DNA of 64,000 nt from Actinomycetospora corticicola. Lineage in GTDB: Bacteria; Actinomycetota; Actinomycetes; Mycobacteriales; Pseudonocardiaceae. This document shows positions 20,050 to 29,214 of this stretch, piece by piece (positions within the stretch are counted from its first letter, which is position 1; the number at the start of each line of letters is the position of its first letter). Location: contig NZ_JACCBN010000001.1 in NCBI RefSeq assembly GCF_013409505.1, positions 4,030,001 through 4,094,000 of the forward strand. The letters are read 5' to 3'. Below the pieces are notes generated by a model that worked only from the letters and a program-made list of their open reading frames with translations, had not been told where the DNA came from and made no database searches. Both the position numbers and the translations under genes were made by a program.

Positions 20050-20925
20050 ATGGCCACCGTGGCGGAATGGATCGAGGGCGCCCGGCCCCGCACCCTGCCG
20101 AACGCGATCGCTCCCGTCGTCGCCGGCAGCGGGGCCGCGGCGAGCGGGGACGGATTCCACCCCCTCGCGGCCGTGCTCGCGCTGCTCGTGGCGATGGGCA
20201 TGGTGATCGGCGTCAACTTCGCCAACGACTACTCCGACGGCATCCGCGGCACGGACGACGACCGGGTGGGCCCGATGCGCCTCGTCGGCTCGCGGGCCGC
20301 CTCCCCCGGGGCCGTGCGGCGGGCCGCGTTCGTCTCGCTCGGGATCGGCGCGCTGGCCGGCGTCGCGCTGCTCGCCGTCAGCGGCGCCTGGTGGCTGCTC
20401 GTCGTCGGCCTCGTCTGCCTCGCCGGGGCCTGGTACTACACCGGCGGCTCCTCGCCCTACGGCTACCGCGGGCTGGGCGAGATCGCGGTCTTCCTCTTCT
20501 TCGGCCCGGTGGCGGTGCTCGGCACGGAGTACACACAGTCCGGGCGGGCCAGCGGGCTCGGCATCGGGACGGCCGTCGGGGTGGGGCTGCTGTCGTGCGC
20601 CGTCCTCGTCGCGAACAACCTCCGCGACGTCCCGTCCGACACCGTCGCGGGTAAAAGGACCTTGGCCGTCCTGCTCGGCGAGCGGGACACGCGTGTGATG
20701 TACGCCGCTCTCGTGGTGGTCCCGCTGGGCATGAGCCTCGTCCTGAGCCTCCGCGCACCGTGGGCGCTGCTCGGTCTGGTCTCGCTCGTGCTCCTGGTGC
20801 CGGCGCTGCGCCGGGTGCTCGGTGGCGCCCGCGGACCCGCGCTCATCCCGGTGCTCCGCGACACCGGCCTCGCGCTGCTGGTGTGGGCGGTCGGCACGGC
20901 GATCGGACTCGCGCTCGTCTCCTGA
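20050..20925 (+). CDS. menA: 1,4-Dihydroxy-2-naphthoate polyprenyltransferase
   Basis: MenA (291 aa) is a UbiA-superfamily integral membrane enzyme that attaches the polyprenyl tail to dihydroxynaphthoate. The two Asp-rich Mg2+-diphosphate sites are NFANDYSDG (56-64) and [16 protein letters not shown]. About eight membrane helices are evident. ATG 20050 is the start. The enzyme commits substrate to the demethylmenaquinone methylated by MenG. Confidence 0.94.
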   Translation: MATVAEWIEGARPRTLPNAIAPVVAGSGAAASGDGFHPLAAVLALLVAMGMVIGVNFANDYSDGIRGTDDDRVGPMRLVGSRAASPGAVRRAAFVSLGIGALAGVALLAVSGAWWLLVVGLVCLAGAWYYTGGSSPYGYRGLGEIAVFLFFGPVAVLGTEYTQSGRASGLGIGTAVGVGLLSCAVLVANNLRDVPSDTVAGKRTLAVLLGERDTRVMYAALVVVPLGMSLVLSLRAPWALLGLVSLVLLVPALRRVLGGARGPALIPVLRDTGLALLVWAVGTAIGLALVS

Positions 20926-21008
20926 CGGCGGGTCGGGCCCGGCGGCGGCGTGCGATCCCGCAACGCCCGTTGCCCGGCGGCCCCCGCAGGAGCGGGCCGG
21001 GGGTGGCC

Positions 21009-21335
21009 CTACGCGGCCGGGTCGTCGCCCCGCAGCTCGGCGCGGAGACGTTCGCGCTGCTCACGACGGGTGGCGGTGACAGCACCGAGCTCGGCGTTGA
21101 CCCGCGCGCGCAGCGGCCGGAACAGCACCAGCGAGAGCGGCAGCGCGAGGACGATCGCGATGATGAGGGCCACCAGCACCGGCAGACCCACGAGGACGAG
21201 CACCCCGGCGAGCACCGCGACGAGCACCAGCCGGGCACCGACGTACAGCCCGATCGCGAGCGCGGCCGAGCCGCTGCGCCCGGTTCCGGACGCCGGCGTG
21301 GCCACGGTCTCCGGGCCCTGTTCCCCTGTCTCCAC
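21009..21335 (-). CDS. DUF4229-like small membrane protein
   Basis: This 108-aa protein has two adjacent hydrophobic helices (about 25-69) and a basic, probably coiled-coil C-terminus containing RREQRERLRAELRGDD. It resembles DUF4229 proteins that commonly sit beside menA in actinobacteria; no function is known. It starts at GTG 21335 and is convergent with menA. Confidence 0.7.
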   Translation of the reverse strand: METGEQGPETVATPASGTGRSGSAALAIGLYVGARLVLVAVLAGVLVLVGLPVLVALIIAIVLALPLSLVLFRPLRARVNAELGAVTATRREQRERLRAELRGDDPAA

Positions 21336-21397
21336 GGGGTCCAGGGTAGGCGCGCGGGGGCGGTGGACACTGCGACCCGATCGTCCGATTCCTGCCT

Positions 21398-21426
21398 TTG
21401 TGAACCTTTTACCTCCGCACTAGCGT
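21398..21426 (+). promoter_or_regulatory. Sigma-70-type promoter for bldC
   Basis: A -35 hexamer TTGTGA (21398-21403) and a -10 hexamer TAGCGT (21421-21426) are separated by exactly 17 bp, giving a leader of about 120 nt before bldC. The -35 lies within TTTGTGAACC, half of a Rex palindrome, but the second half is missing. Confidence 0.45.
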
Positions 21427-21551
21427 TCGAGTACGTGGGGGGTGCGATGTCACGATCGCTCCAGTTCGTCTGCTCCGCCCCGCGGTCACCTGGCCGCACC
21501 GGGCGACAGAACCCTGGGATATCGGGCCCGCGCGGCCCGAGGAGGTGCAGC

Positions 21552-21755
21552 ATGACCATCGCACCCGAGGCGACCGAGCGTCTGATGACCCCCGGCGAGG
21601 TCGCCACCATGTTCCGTGTCGACCCGAAGACGGTGACGCGCTGGGCCGCGGCCGGCCGCATCGGCTCCATCCGGACGCCGGGCGGACACCGCCGCTTCCG
21701 CGAGTCGGAGGTCCGCACCCTCCTGGACGGCCTCACCAGCGAGGCGCACGGCTGA
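21552..21755 (+). CDS. bldC: MerR-like developmental regulator BldC
   Basis: BldC (67 aa) is a small single-domain winged-helix DNA-binding protein; in Streptomyces it controls the transition to development by cooperative binding to direct repeats. The whole protein is the HTH: LMTPGEVATMFRVDPKTVTR, then GRIGSIRTPGGHRRFRESEV. ATG 21552 follows a strong GGAGGTG ribosome-binding site. It is monocistronic, with its own promoter upstream and a large terminator downstream. Confidence 0.93.
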   Translation: MTIAPEATERLMTPGEVATMFRVDPKTVTRWAAAGRIGSIRTPGGHRRFRESEVRTLLDGLTSEAHG

Positions 21756-21770
21756 TCGAACTCTCTGCCG

Positions 21771-21820
21771 GACGAGGGCCCGGGCGCACGGACACCACAC
21801 CGTGCCCCCGGGCCCTCGTC
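21771..21820 (+). terminator. Strong hairpin terminator of bldC
   Basis: Arms at 21771-21791 and 21800-21820 form a 21-bp stem with a single mismatch (core GACGAGGGCCCGGG / CCCGGGCCCTCGTC) and an 8-nt loop, 15 bp after the bldC stop. There is no long T-run, as usual in GC-rich actinobacteria. Confidence 0.7.
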
Positions 21821-21959
21821 GTGTCCGGCGTGCCCCGTTCGTCGTCACCGGTGGTCCACCTGGCGGACCTGTTCCGCTCCACGCCCGGACATCACCTGTG
21901 GCAGGTAGCGTGAGGACGACGGGGCCTGGAGATGTCGGGCCCGTCGAGGAGGTGCGGAC

Positions 21960-22214
21960 GTGGTGCTGTTCGTCGTCGCGGTGATGGTGCTGGTGGCGGT
22001 CGGCGTCCTGCTCTGGAAGGCCGTGTCCGCGCAGGCGCTCGCCACCGGGAACGGTGCCGCCGACGAGGAGACCCCCACGGGCCCCACCCGGTCGCCCGGC
22101 GCGTCCCGTGCCCGTCGGACCCGGCCCGTGGCCCCGGACGACGACCCGGAGTTCCTGCGCAGCCTCGACGAGCAGGTCCGACGCGACCGCGAGGACCCGC
22201 CCGGCCAGGGCTGA
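21960..22214 (+). CDS. Small single-pass membrane protein
   Basis: This 84-aa protein has one N-terminal membrane helix (about residues 2-19) and a hydrophilic Pro/Arg/Asp tail ending with DPEFLRSLDEQVRRDRED. GTG 21960 follows a GAGGAGGTG ribosome-binding site. The family is not recognised. It is transcribed in the same direction as the TIGR04222/DUF692 cassette, 118 bp upstream of it. Confidence 0.65.
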   Translation: MVLFVVAVMVLVAVGVLLWKAVSAQALATGNGAADEETPTGPTRSPGASRARRTRPVAPDDDPEFLRSLDEQVRRDREDPPGQG

Positions 22215-22286
22215 CCGTCGGCGCACGTCCGATCGGGCGTCGGGCTCTTGCCACCCGTCGGTAGCTTCCGTCATCGTTCACATAGA

Positions 22287-22310
22287 GTGACGCCCGTCCG
22301 AGGGCGTCAC
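22287..22310 (+). promoter_or_regulatory. Palindrome in the leader of the DUF692 cassette
   Basis: A perfect 9-bp inverted repeat, GTGACGCCC / GGGCGTCAC with loop GTCCGA, lies 22 bp before the ATG at 22333. It overlaps the end of a possible -10 hexamer TAGAGT (22283-22288). This could be an operator at the transcription start or an RNA hairpin in the 5' leader. No regulator is assigned. Confidence 0.45.
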
Positions 22311-22332
22311 CTGATGGGACGAGGCGACGACG

Positions 22333-23256
22333 ATGGCACCGACGTGGGGAATCTCCGGCCCGGCCTTCCTGGCCCTCTGGCTGCTCCTGGCGGCCGTGAC
22401 GATCGTCGTGCCACACCTCGTCCGGGCCACGGCCGGGCGACGACCACCGGGTCGTGACCCCGACCGGACGGTGACGCCGGCCCAGCTCGGCGTCCTGGCG
22501 GGCGGGGAGGACCGGGCGGTCGCGGCGAGCGTGGCGGGCCTGCTGGAGAGCGGCCGGCTGCGGGTGGACGACTCCCGGCGGTTGTGCACCGTCGTGGGGC
22601 CGGTGCGCCCCGAGGACGACCCGCAGCTCTCCGACCTCGACGTCCGGGTCCTCCGGGACGCGACCACCCCGCGCACGGCGAACGCCCTCGTCGCCGCCAC
22701 CCGGCGGGCCGACGAGGTCGGGGAGCTCACCGACCAGCTCGTCGCCCGGGGACTCCTCCACGACCCGCGCGCGATCCGCCGCCGCGTCCGCCGCGCGTGG
22801 ATCCCCTTCGGGCTCGTGGTGGTCCTCGGTGTCGCGCGCCTCGCCGCCGGGCTCGGCCGTGGCGCGTCGGTCGGCTTCCTCGTGGCGCTGCTGGTCGTCG
22901 CCGGACTCGTCGCGCTCGCCACCCGGCCCCGCTCGACGCGCGTGCTCACCCCGCGCGGGCAGGCCACGCTCGCCGACGCGCGGGCGTCGGCCCGACAGGT
23001 CCGCCCGCCGGTCGGGGCAGGCATGTCCGGGGCCGCCCCGTGGGTCGGGGCCGCGGCCCTGCTCGTCGCCGTCGGCGGGTTCGCCGCCTTCCCCGATCCC
23101 GAGCTCGCGGGCCTGCTGGTCCCCCCGATCGCCCTCGGGGGCGGCGGCGACGGGGGCGGGTTCGACGGCGGGTCCTCGTGCGGCTCGTCGTCGTGCGGAG
23201 GCGGGAGCAGCTGCGGTGGCGGTGGCGGCTGTGGCGGTGGCGGGTGCGGCGGATGA
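22333..23256 (+). CDS. TIGR04222-type membrane protein with a Cys/Gly/Ser-rich tail (putative MNIO substrate)
   Basis: This 307-aa protein has an N-terminal membrane helix (about 8-28), a soluble domain, two further hydrophobic segments (about 155-165 and 178-196), a helix near 230-245, and then a low-complexity tail. From about 258 the tail is nearly all Gly, Ser and Cys, with cysteines at 283, 288, 294, 300 and 305, spaced every 5-6 residues ([19 protein letters not shown]). The layout matches the TIGR04222 family, in which a conserved domain precedes a low-complexity tail. The stop overlaps the DUF692 gene as ATGA, so the two are translationally coupled. Because DUF692 enzymes oxidise peptide cysteines, the tail is a candidate substrate; this is inference. 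Confidence 0.8.
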   Translation: MAPTWGISGPAFLALWLLLAAVTIVVPHLVRATAGRRPPGRDPDRTVTPAQLGVLAGGEDRAVAASVAGLLESGRLRVDDSRRLCTVVGPVRPEDDPQLSDLDVRVLRDATTPRTANALVAATRRADEVGELTDQLVARGLLHDPRAIRRRVRRAWIPFGLVVVLGVARLAAGLGRGASVGFLVALLVVAGLVALATRPRSTRVLTPRGQATLADARASARQVRPPVGAGMSGAAPWVGAAALLVAVGGFAAFPDPELAGLLVPPIALGGGGDGGGFDGGSSCGSSSCGGGSSCGGGGGCGGGGCGG

Positions 23257-24095
23257 GCGCCCCGCCCGGGGTCGGCCTCGGCTGGCGCCCGGAGATCGAC
23301 CGCACCGTCGAGTCCCTCGTCGACCGCGGCGCCGCGGACTTCGTGGAGGTGGTGGCCGAGGACCTGCGCCCGGACTCCCTCCCGGCCTCCCTCGGCCGGC
23401 TCCGGGCCCGCGGGGTCACCGTGCTGCCGCATGCGGTCTCGCTCTCCCTCGGCGGGGCGGAGGAGCTGCGCACCGACCGGGTGGACCACCTCGCCGCGGT
23501 CGCCACCGCGCTCGACGCCCCGCTGGTCAGCGACCACGTGTGCTTCGTCCGCGGCGGTGGCCTCGAGTCCGGCCACCTGCTCCCGGTCCCCCGCACCCGG
23601 GACGCCCTCGACGTCCTCGTCGAGAACGTCCGGGTCGCGCAGGACCGGCTGCCGGTCGGGCTGGCCGTGGAGAACATCGCGGCGCTGCTCGCCTGGCCGG
23701 ACGCCGAGCTGACCGAGGGCGCGTTCCTCGCCGAGCTGTGCGCCCGGACCGACGTCGGGCTCGTTCTCGACGTCGCGAACCTGCACGCCTGCGCCGTGAA
23801 CCTCGACCAGGACCCGGCCCGGGTGCTGGACGACCTGCCGCTCGAGCGGGTCGTCTACGTCCACGCCGCGGGCGGCACGACGGGCCCCGACGGGCTGTAC
23901 CACGACACGCACGCCCACCCGCTGGGTCCGGCGGTGCTGGACCTCCTGGCCGACCTTCTCGCCCGGTGCGCGGCGGTCGGGGTCCGGCCCGGCGTCCTGC
24001 TCGAGCGCGACGACCGCTATCCCTCCGACGCCGAACTCGCGGGCGAGCTCGACCTGCTGCGGGCCGTCCGGGACCGCAGCCCGGTCCCGCGGTGA
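23253..24095 (+). CDS. DUF692 (MNIO) multinuclear iron oxidative enzyme
   Basis: This 280-aa TIM-barrel protein belongs to the DUF692/MbnB/TglH family, whose characterised members use two or three iron ions to modify cysteines in ribosomal peptides. Candidate metal ligands occur in the expected order: H60, SDH (94-95), VEN (E140), LDVANLH (D173, H178), VH (H204), YHDTHAH (D218, H220) and LLERDD (E251). The full set argues for an active enzyme. It starts at ATG 23253, overlapping the upstream Cys-tailed gene, and its stop overlaps the next gene as GTGA. The three genes probably form one operon. Confidence 0.88.
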   Translation: MSAPPGVGLGWRPEIDRTVESLVDRGAADFVEVVAEDLRPDSLPASLGRLRARGVTVLPHAVSLSLGGAEELRTDRVDHLAAVATALDAPLVSDHVCFVRGGGLESGHLLPVPRTRDALDVLVENVRVAQDRLPVGLAVENIAALLAWPDAELTEGAFLAELCARTDVGLVLDVANLHACAVNLDQDPARVLDDLPLERVVYVHAAGGTTGPDGLYHDTHAHPLGPAVLDLLADLLARCAAVGVRPGVLLERDDRYPSDAELAGELDLLRAVRDRSPVPR

Positions 24096-24424
24096 CCGAC
24101 ACCCGTCGTCGGGACCTGGCGGCCCGGCAGGCCGAGCTCCTCGCGGCCCTCGTGGCCGACGCCCCCGTCCCGCCGGGGTTCGACGCGGACCGGGTCGCCG
24201 CCGAGGCGCGGACGCTGCGGGTGAAGCGGCGCCGGGTACTCGGGCGCGTGGTGACGGAGGTGCTCGACGCCGCGGGGCGCCCGGTGCCGGAGGACCTCGA
24301 CGCCCGCCTCGACTGGTGGATCACGGGGCGGCCCCGCCGGACCGGCACCGGCTTCCACGACGACGCGCACGCCTTCGTCGCGACCCTGCCGGGGCCGCGA
24401 CGGCGGTGGTGGTCGCGCGGCTGA
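24092..24424 (+). CDS. Small partner protein of the DUF692 cassette
   Basis: This 110-aa basic protein has an N-terminal helix [20 protein letters not shown] and then a core containing [13 protein letters not shown]. It resembles the C-terminal domain found fused to some Streptomyces DUF692 proteins (SCO6045-like, from memory). MNIO enzymes usually need a small partner to recruit substrate, so a recruitment role is plausible but inferred. It starts at GTG 24092 in a GTGA overlap. Confidence 0.65.
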   Translation: MTDTRRRDLAARQAELLAALVADAPVPPGFDADRVAAEARTLRVKRRRVLGRVVTEVLDAAGRPVPEDLDARLDWWITGRPRRTGTGFHDDAHAFVATLPGPRRRWWSRG

Positions 24425-24436
24425 GGTCGGCGCGGG

Positions 24437-25603
24437 TCAGCGGGGGCCGATGCGGACGCGCGACCCGGCCCGCGGGAAGTCGTCGGCCACGAGCGCCGCG
24501 AGTTCGAGCATCGCGGTGCGCGTGCGCGGGGCGAGCTTCTCCAGGTGGATCTGGGCGCCCTCGTCGAGGTGCGGGTCGAACGGGAGCCGGGCGACGGCGC
24601 GGCACCGGCCGGCGAAGTGGTCGGCCACGCGGTCGAGGTCGACCCCGCCCGACGACCGGCGCACGTAGTTGATCACCGCGACCGAGCGGGCCACGAGGTC
24701 GCCGTAGCCGTGGGCGTCGAGCCAGTCGAGCGTCGCGGAGGCGGACAGCGCGCCGTCGATCGACGAGGAGGAGACGACGACCAGCGAGTCCGCCACGTCG
24801 AGCACCCCGCGCATCGCGGAGTGCATCAGTCCGGTGCCGCAGTCGGTGAGCACGATGTTGTAGAAGTGCTCGAGCAGGTCGACGGTGCGCCGGTAGTCGA
24901 GCTCGCTGAACGCCTCGGAGACCGCCGGGTCCTGGTCGCTGGCCAGGATCTCCAGCCGGGACGGTCCCTGCGAGGTGTAGGCGCGGACGTCGGAGTAGCG
25001 GCGGACGAGCGCGGCGTCGCGCAGCAGGTGCCGCACCGTCGCGGTCGTCTCCACCGGCACCTTCTCCGCGAGCGTGCCGCGGTCGGGGTTGGCGTCCACG
25101 GCGACCACGCGGTCACCCCGCAACGACGCGAAGGTGGAGCCGAGCGAGGCCGTCGTCGTGGTCTTCCCGACGCCGCCCTTGAGGCTCAGCATCGCGATCT
25201 TGTAGCAACCGGCGAGCGGCTGGTTGACCCGGTCCACCAGCTCGCGGCGGGCGACGTCGGCGTCGCTCTCGCCCGGGTTGAGCAGGCCGCCGCTGGCCAC
25301 GAACACCGCGCGGCGCCAGCCGGTCCGCGGCTCGGGCCGCGTGGGGCGCAGCAGCTGGGCCGAGGACAGGTCGGTCGGCCCCGGGGCCGGCGGTCCGATC
25401 GGGGCGAGCGCGGTGGACGGCTCGGGCGGGCGGCGGACGTCACCGCGGGCGGCCCCGGCGGTGTCCACCTGGTGGGTGGTGTCCGCGGGCGGGACGGACG
25501 CCGCGGACACCTCCGCGGGAGCCGCGTCCTCCGAGGACGGCGTCACGGACGCGGCCTCGGCGGTCCCGTCGTGCGGCGCCGGGTCCTCCGGTCGGGCCTC
25601 CAT
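24437..25603 (-). CDS. MinD/ParA-like ATPase
   Basis: This 388-aa P-loop ATPase has the deviant Walker A motif SLKGGVGKTTTTAS at about 175-188 and the partner segment VVAVDANPDRGT. The first 130 or so residues are disordered and Pro/Ala/Glu-rich. Similar proteins accompany ESX/type VII secretion loci in actinobacteria, but no ESX genes are nearby, so the role is open. I chose ATG 25603, which has a GGGGG ribosome-binding tract 8 bp upstream, over an upstream start at 25675. It is convergent with the DUF692 operon. Confidence 0.8.
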   Translation of the reverse strand: MEARPEDPAPHDGTAEAASVTPSSEDAAPAEVSAASVPPADTTHQVDTAGAARGDVRRPPEPSTALAPIGPPAPGPTDLSSAQLLRPTRPEPRTGWRRAVFVASGGLLNPGESDADVARRELVDRVNQPLAGCYKIAMLSLKGGVGKTTTTASLGSTFASLRGDRVVAVDANPDRGTLAEKVPVETTATVRHLLRDAALVRRYSDVRAYTSQGPSRLEILASDQDPAVSEAFSELDYRRTVDLLEHFYNIVLTDCGTGLMHSAMRGVLDVADSLVVVSSSSIDGALSASATLDWLDAHGYGDLVARSVAVINYVRRSSGGVDLDRVADHFAGRCRAVARLPFDPHLDEGAQIHLEKLAPRTRTAMLELAALVADDFPRAGSRVRIGPR

Positions 25604-25694
25604 CGTCGCCGCCCCCTGTCGCGGTCCGCCTCGGGATCTCCGGGCGACCGTAGTCGGCCCGGACGATCCGGACACCCGGAACTCCGGAAGGATC

Positions 25695-26666
25695 TCAGCC
25701 GACGCCGGCGTACGAGTGCAGACCCGTGACCACGAGGTTGACGAAGAACAGGTTGAACACCATCACGGCGAAGCCGACGACGTTGATCGCGGCGGCCCGC
25801 TGGCCCCGCCACCCCGCGGTGGACCGGGCGTGCAAATAGCAGGCGTAGACCACCCAGGCGATGAACGCGGTCGTCTCCTTGGGGTCCCAGCCCCAGTAGC
25901 GACCCCAGGCCGCCTCGGCCCAGATGGCGCCGGTGATGACGGCGAAGGTCCAGATCGGGAACGCGACCGCGGTGGCGCGGTAGGCCACGCGGTCGAGGAC
26001 CTGGGCGCCGGGGAGCCTGGCGGTCCACGCCATCCGTCCGCTGCGGTCGTGCGCCGAGCGCAGCAGGTAGAGCACGCTGGCCACACCCGCGAAGAGCAGG
26101 ATGCCGGACGAGATGACCGCGGCGGTCACGTGGATCGCGAGCCAGTAGGAGCGCAGCGCGGGCACCACGGGCGCGGTCTGCGTGTAGAGCACCGTCCCGC
26201 CGAGGAACATCAGCAGGATCACCGGGAGCAGCACGAACACGCCGAGGCGGCGCAGTTCGGGACGGCGGTAGAGCACCACGAGCCAGGCGCCCACGCCGAC
26301 CAGGCAGACCGCGGCGGTGAACTCGTACATGTTGCCCCACGGCGCCCGGCCGGCGGCCACGCCGCGGACGATCAGCATCGCGAGGTGCAGGCCGAACCCG
26401 AGGACGGTGAGCGAGACGCCCATCCGACCGAACCGCTCGGAGAGCGGGCGGGCCGCGCGCGTCGGGGCGTCGTCGCCGGTCGTCGGGACGTCGGGGCCGG
26501 AGCCGGCACCGACGGCCACCGGGACCTGGGCGAGGGCGGCCTCGGGCTCGGCCCGGCGCAGCAGTCCGTGCTCCACCGCGTGCAGCAGCATCGCGAGGAT
26601 GTAGACGGCGAGGGCGGAGTAGAAGAGCACGTCGCCGAAGTCGCCGAGGGGGGCGTCGACGCCCAT
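25695..26666 (-). CDS. ccsB: Cytochrome c maturation protein CcsB/CcsA (haem channel)
   Basis: This 323-aa polytopic protein forms, with ResB, the system II cytochrome c synthase that exports haem and attaches it to apocytochrome. The WWD-type haem-binding motif WGRYWGWDPKET and the conserved NMYEF segment are present, with about eight membrane helices. ATG 26666 shares one base with the resB stop (TGATG). It is last of the resA-ccdA-resB-ccsB set. Confidence 0.93.
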   Translation of the reverse strand: MGVDAPLGDFGDVLFYSALAVYILAMLLHAVEHGLLRRAEPEAALAQVPVAVGAGSGPDVPTTGDDAPTRAARPLSERFGRMGVSLTVLGFGLHLAMLIVRGVAAGRAPWGNMYEFTAAVCLVGVGAWLVVLYRRPELRRLGVFVLLPVILLMFLGGTVLYTQTAPVVPALRSYWLAIHVTAAVISSGILLFAGVASVLYLLRSAHDRSGRMAWTARLPGAQVLDRVAYRATAVAFPIWTFAVITGAIWAEAAWGRYWGWDPKETTAFIAWVVYACYLHARSTAGWRGQRAAAINVVGFAVMVFNLFFVNLVVTGLHSYAGVG

Positions 26667-28279
26667 CAGGAACCTCCGTGTCGGGGTCGCAGCAGGTCGT
26701 CGCGGAGCCGTTCGAACTCCTCGCCGTACCCGGCCTGGTCCGTCCGGGCGAGCCCACCGACCTGCACGAGGCTACGACGATCCGTCGTAGACGGCGCGGC
26801 GGGGGTGACCCGCACCCAGAACCGACGCCGCTTGATGGTGAGCGAGAGCGTGATGCCGACCAGCAGGGCGATCGCGGCGACGAGCACGGCGTCCTGGGCC
26901 GGGTCGTGGGAGACCTGCAGGTTCACCCACTCCTTGACCCCGTCGAGGCGCACCTGGGTGCCGTCGGGCAGCGCGATCGTCTGCCCGGGCACGAGGTTCT
27001 CGCGCGCGACCCGCGTGAGCCGACCCTGGTCGACCATCGACTGGTCGATCGCGAAGATCGACTGGCCGCGGCCGGAGTCGAGCCCGAGGTCGCCCTCGTA
27101 GACGTCGGCGGCCACCTCGGGGGCGGTCAGGGCGGGGAACGTCGAGGTGACGACGGACCCGCCGCTGGACGTCGGGGCGAACAGGCCGGTGATCGCCACC
27201 TGGGTCCTGCGGCGCTCGGCCTCGTCGGTGACCCCGGGCCGGTCGAACTTCGTCGCGCCCTGCGAGAGGAACGTGCGCTGGTCGACCGGCTCCCACTGGG
27301 TGGCGAGCGTCCGCTGCGCGCCGCCGGGGAAGGTCACGGTGAACTGCGGGGCGTAGCCGTGGCCGAGCAGGTAGACGCGCTCCCCGTCGAAGCGCAGCGG
27401 GTCGTTGACCGCGATCGTCGTCGGCACCGGCGGGCTGCCGTCGGCGAGGGCGTCGGCATCGGAGTACCGGACGTCGGCGGCGAACGAGTCGGCCGCCCCG
27501 TCGGGGCGGTACTGCGCGGTGAAGCGGTCGACGTCGAGGCAGAAGGGCGACAGGTTCGTCCCGTCGACGCGCAGGCCGGGCCGGAACGTGTCGTAGGCGA
27601 GGATCCCGGAGTTGCAGAACTCCGAGCCGTCGGCCATCACGATCACGTTGCCCTCGTAGCCGAAGAGCTTCCCGACCGCGATACCCAGCAGCAGGGCGAG
27701 CAGGCTCATGTGGAACACGACGTTCCCGACCTCGCGCAGCGCGCCCTTCTCCGCCGAGACCGTGCGGACCCCGTCGGGCTCGGACCGGACGTCGACCTTC
27801 CAGCCGCGCAGCCGGGTCCGCGCCGCCGCGACCACCTCGTCGGGCGTCCGGTCGTCGTCGCCCGCCGCGTGGTGGGGCAGCCGGGAGAGGTTGCGGGGGA
27901 CCGCGACCGTGCGGGCCCGCAGGCCCCGGATCTGCTCCCAGGTCCGCGGGACCAGGCAGCCGACGAGCGAGATGAACAGGAGCAGGTAGATCGCCGAGAA
28001 CCACGGCGTCCCGAAGATGTCGAACATCCCGATGCGGTCCAGCAGCGGCGCCAGCGTCGAATGCTCGGTGAAGAAGTTCTGCACCGCCTGCGGGCTCGGC
28101 GTGCGCTGCGGCAGGAAGGCGCCGGGCAGCGCGGCGAGCGCCAGCAGGAACAGCAGGATGAGCGCCGTCCGCATGCTGGTGAGCCCGCGCCAGGTGTTGC
28201 GGGCGAGCGCCAGCAGGTCGCGGCCGGGGTGACTGCTTCCCGACGGCGGGTCGGTGCGCTTCTCGAGGGTGTCGGTCAT
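26666..28279 (-). CDS. resB: Cytochrome c biogenesis protein ResB
   Basis: ResB (537 aa) has three N-terminal membrane helices, a large extracytoplasmic domain and a C-terminal helix (about 475-495), the standard topology of the system II haem lyase partner. Family segments include LPGAFLPQRTPSPQAVQNFF and VGNVVFHMSLLALLLG. ATG 28279 overlaps the ccdA stop as ATGA. Confidence 0.93.
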   Translation of the reverse strand: MTDTLEKRTDPPSGSSHPGRDLLALARNTWRGLTSMRTALILLFLLALAALPGAFLPQRTPSPQAVQNFFTEHSTLAPLLDRIGMFDIFGTPWFSAIYLLLFISLVGCLVPRTWEQIRGLRARTVAVPRNLSRLPHHAAGDDDRTPDEVVAAARTRLRGWKVDVRSEPDGVRTVSAEKGALREVGNVVFHMSLLALLLGIAVGKLFGYEGNVIVMADGSEFCNSGILAYDTFRPGLRVDGTNLSPFCLDVDRFTAQYRPDGAADSFAADVRYSDADALADGSPPVPTTIAVNDPLRFDGERVYLLGHGYAPQFTVTFPGGAQRTLATQWEPVDQRTFLSQGATKFDRPGVTDEAERRRTQVAITGLFAPTSSGGSVVTSTFPALTAPEVAADVYEGDLGLDSGRGQSIFAIDQSMVDQGRLTRVARENLVPGQTIALPDGTQVRLDGVKEWVNLQVSHDPAQDAVLVAAIALLVGITLSLTIKRRRFWVRVTPAAPSTTDRRSLVQVGGLARTDQAGYGEEFERLRDDLLRPRHGGS

Positions 28280-29112
28280 AGCGGTGTGGAGAACCCCGCG
28301 ATCGGTGCGCGCAGCTGGGTGACGAGCTCGCCCCAGAGGCCGGTGGCGAGGGCCAGGCCGACGAGGACGAGCAGGACGCCCCCGGCGATCTGGATGCCGC
28401 GGACGTGGCGGCGCAGCCAGGCCTGGGCCCGCACCGCCCGCCCGGCACCGAGCGCGATGACGATGAACGGCACGCCCAGCCCGAGGCAGTAGGCGAGCAC
28501 CAGGGCGCCCCCGCGCAGGGCGGCGCTGCCGTCGCCGCCGGTGCCCGAGGCGAGGGCGATGACGCCGGTGAGGGTGGGGCCGAGGCACGGGGTCCAGCCG
28601 AGGCCGAACGTCGCGCCCAGCAGCGGGGCGCCGGCCAGACCCATGCGCGGTACCCAGTGCGGGCGGGTGTCGCGCTGCAGGGCCGGGACGAGGCCGACGA
28701 AGACCAGTCCCATCGCCACCGTCACCACCCCGCCGAGGCGCTGCAGCACGGCCTCGTTGGTGACCAGCGCGTCGGCCGCCCACACGATCGCGCCGAGGCC
28801 CAGGACGAACACCACGGTGAACCCGGCGACGAACAGCGCGGCGGCCCCGGCGAGCCGGACCCGGTGGGTGGAGGCGCGGCGGGTGATCGTCTGCGTCGTG
28901 CCTCCGTCAGGGGCCGCGTCGGTCGGCACATCGGTCGGCTCGTCGGTCCGCACCGGGGGCGCGCTCGCGCCGACCAGGCCGGCCAGGTACGCGAGGTAGC
29001 CCGGCACCAGCGGCACCACGCACGGGGAGGCGAAGCTGACGAACCCCGCGACCAGCGACAGCGCGAGAGCGAGCAGGACGGGGCCCGACGTCACCGTCTG
29101 GGTCAGGTCCAT
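28276..29112 (-). CDS. ccdA: Thiol-disulfide transporter CcdA
   Basis: CcdA (278 aa) passes reducing equivalents across the membrane to ResA-like thioredoxins. The redox cysteines are in SFASPCVVPLVPGYLAY and GLGWTPCLGPTLTG. Six membrane helices are predicted, with a longer, variable loop at about 55-90. I chose ATG 29112 (MDLTQ), preceded by GGAG at 5 bp spacing, over an upstream in-frame start at 29148. Confidence 0.93.
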   Translation of the reverse strand: MDLTQTVTSGPVLLALALSLVAGFVSFASPCVVPLVPGYLAYLAGLVGASAPPVRTDEPTDVPTDAAPDGGTTQTITRRASTHRVRLAGAAALFVAGFTVVFVLGLGAIVWAADALVTNEAVLQRLGGVVTVAMGLVFVGLVPALQRDTRPHWVPRMGLAGAPLLGATFGLGWTPCLGPTLTGVIALASGTGGDGSAALRGGALVLAYCLGLGVPFIVIALGAGRAVRAQAWLRRHVRGIQIAGGVLLVLVGLALATGLWGELVTQLRAPIAGFSTPL

Positions 29113-29214
29113 GCGCACTCCATCTCGCGTCCCAGCGTAGGACGCCAACGTCGCTCCGGCGTGAGGAGGTCCTACCGGTTGTCGTAGGTCACCCGCCGCC
29201 CCTGTTCCCCCCGC

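Noticed and set aside
21397-21413. Rex operator at the bldC promoter (TTTGTGAACC...)
   Set aside because: Only the left half matches; the right half (TTTTACC) lacks TTCACA, and the hexamer is better explained as a -35 element.
22275-22283. GTTCACA half-site upstream of the TIGR04222 gene as a Rex or PHO site
   Set aside because: There is a single half-site without a second arm or an 11-bp repeat.
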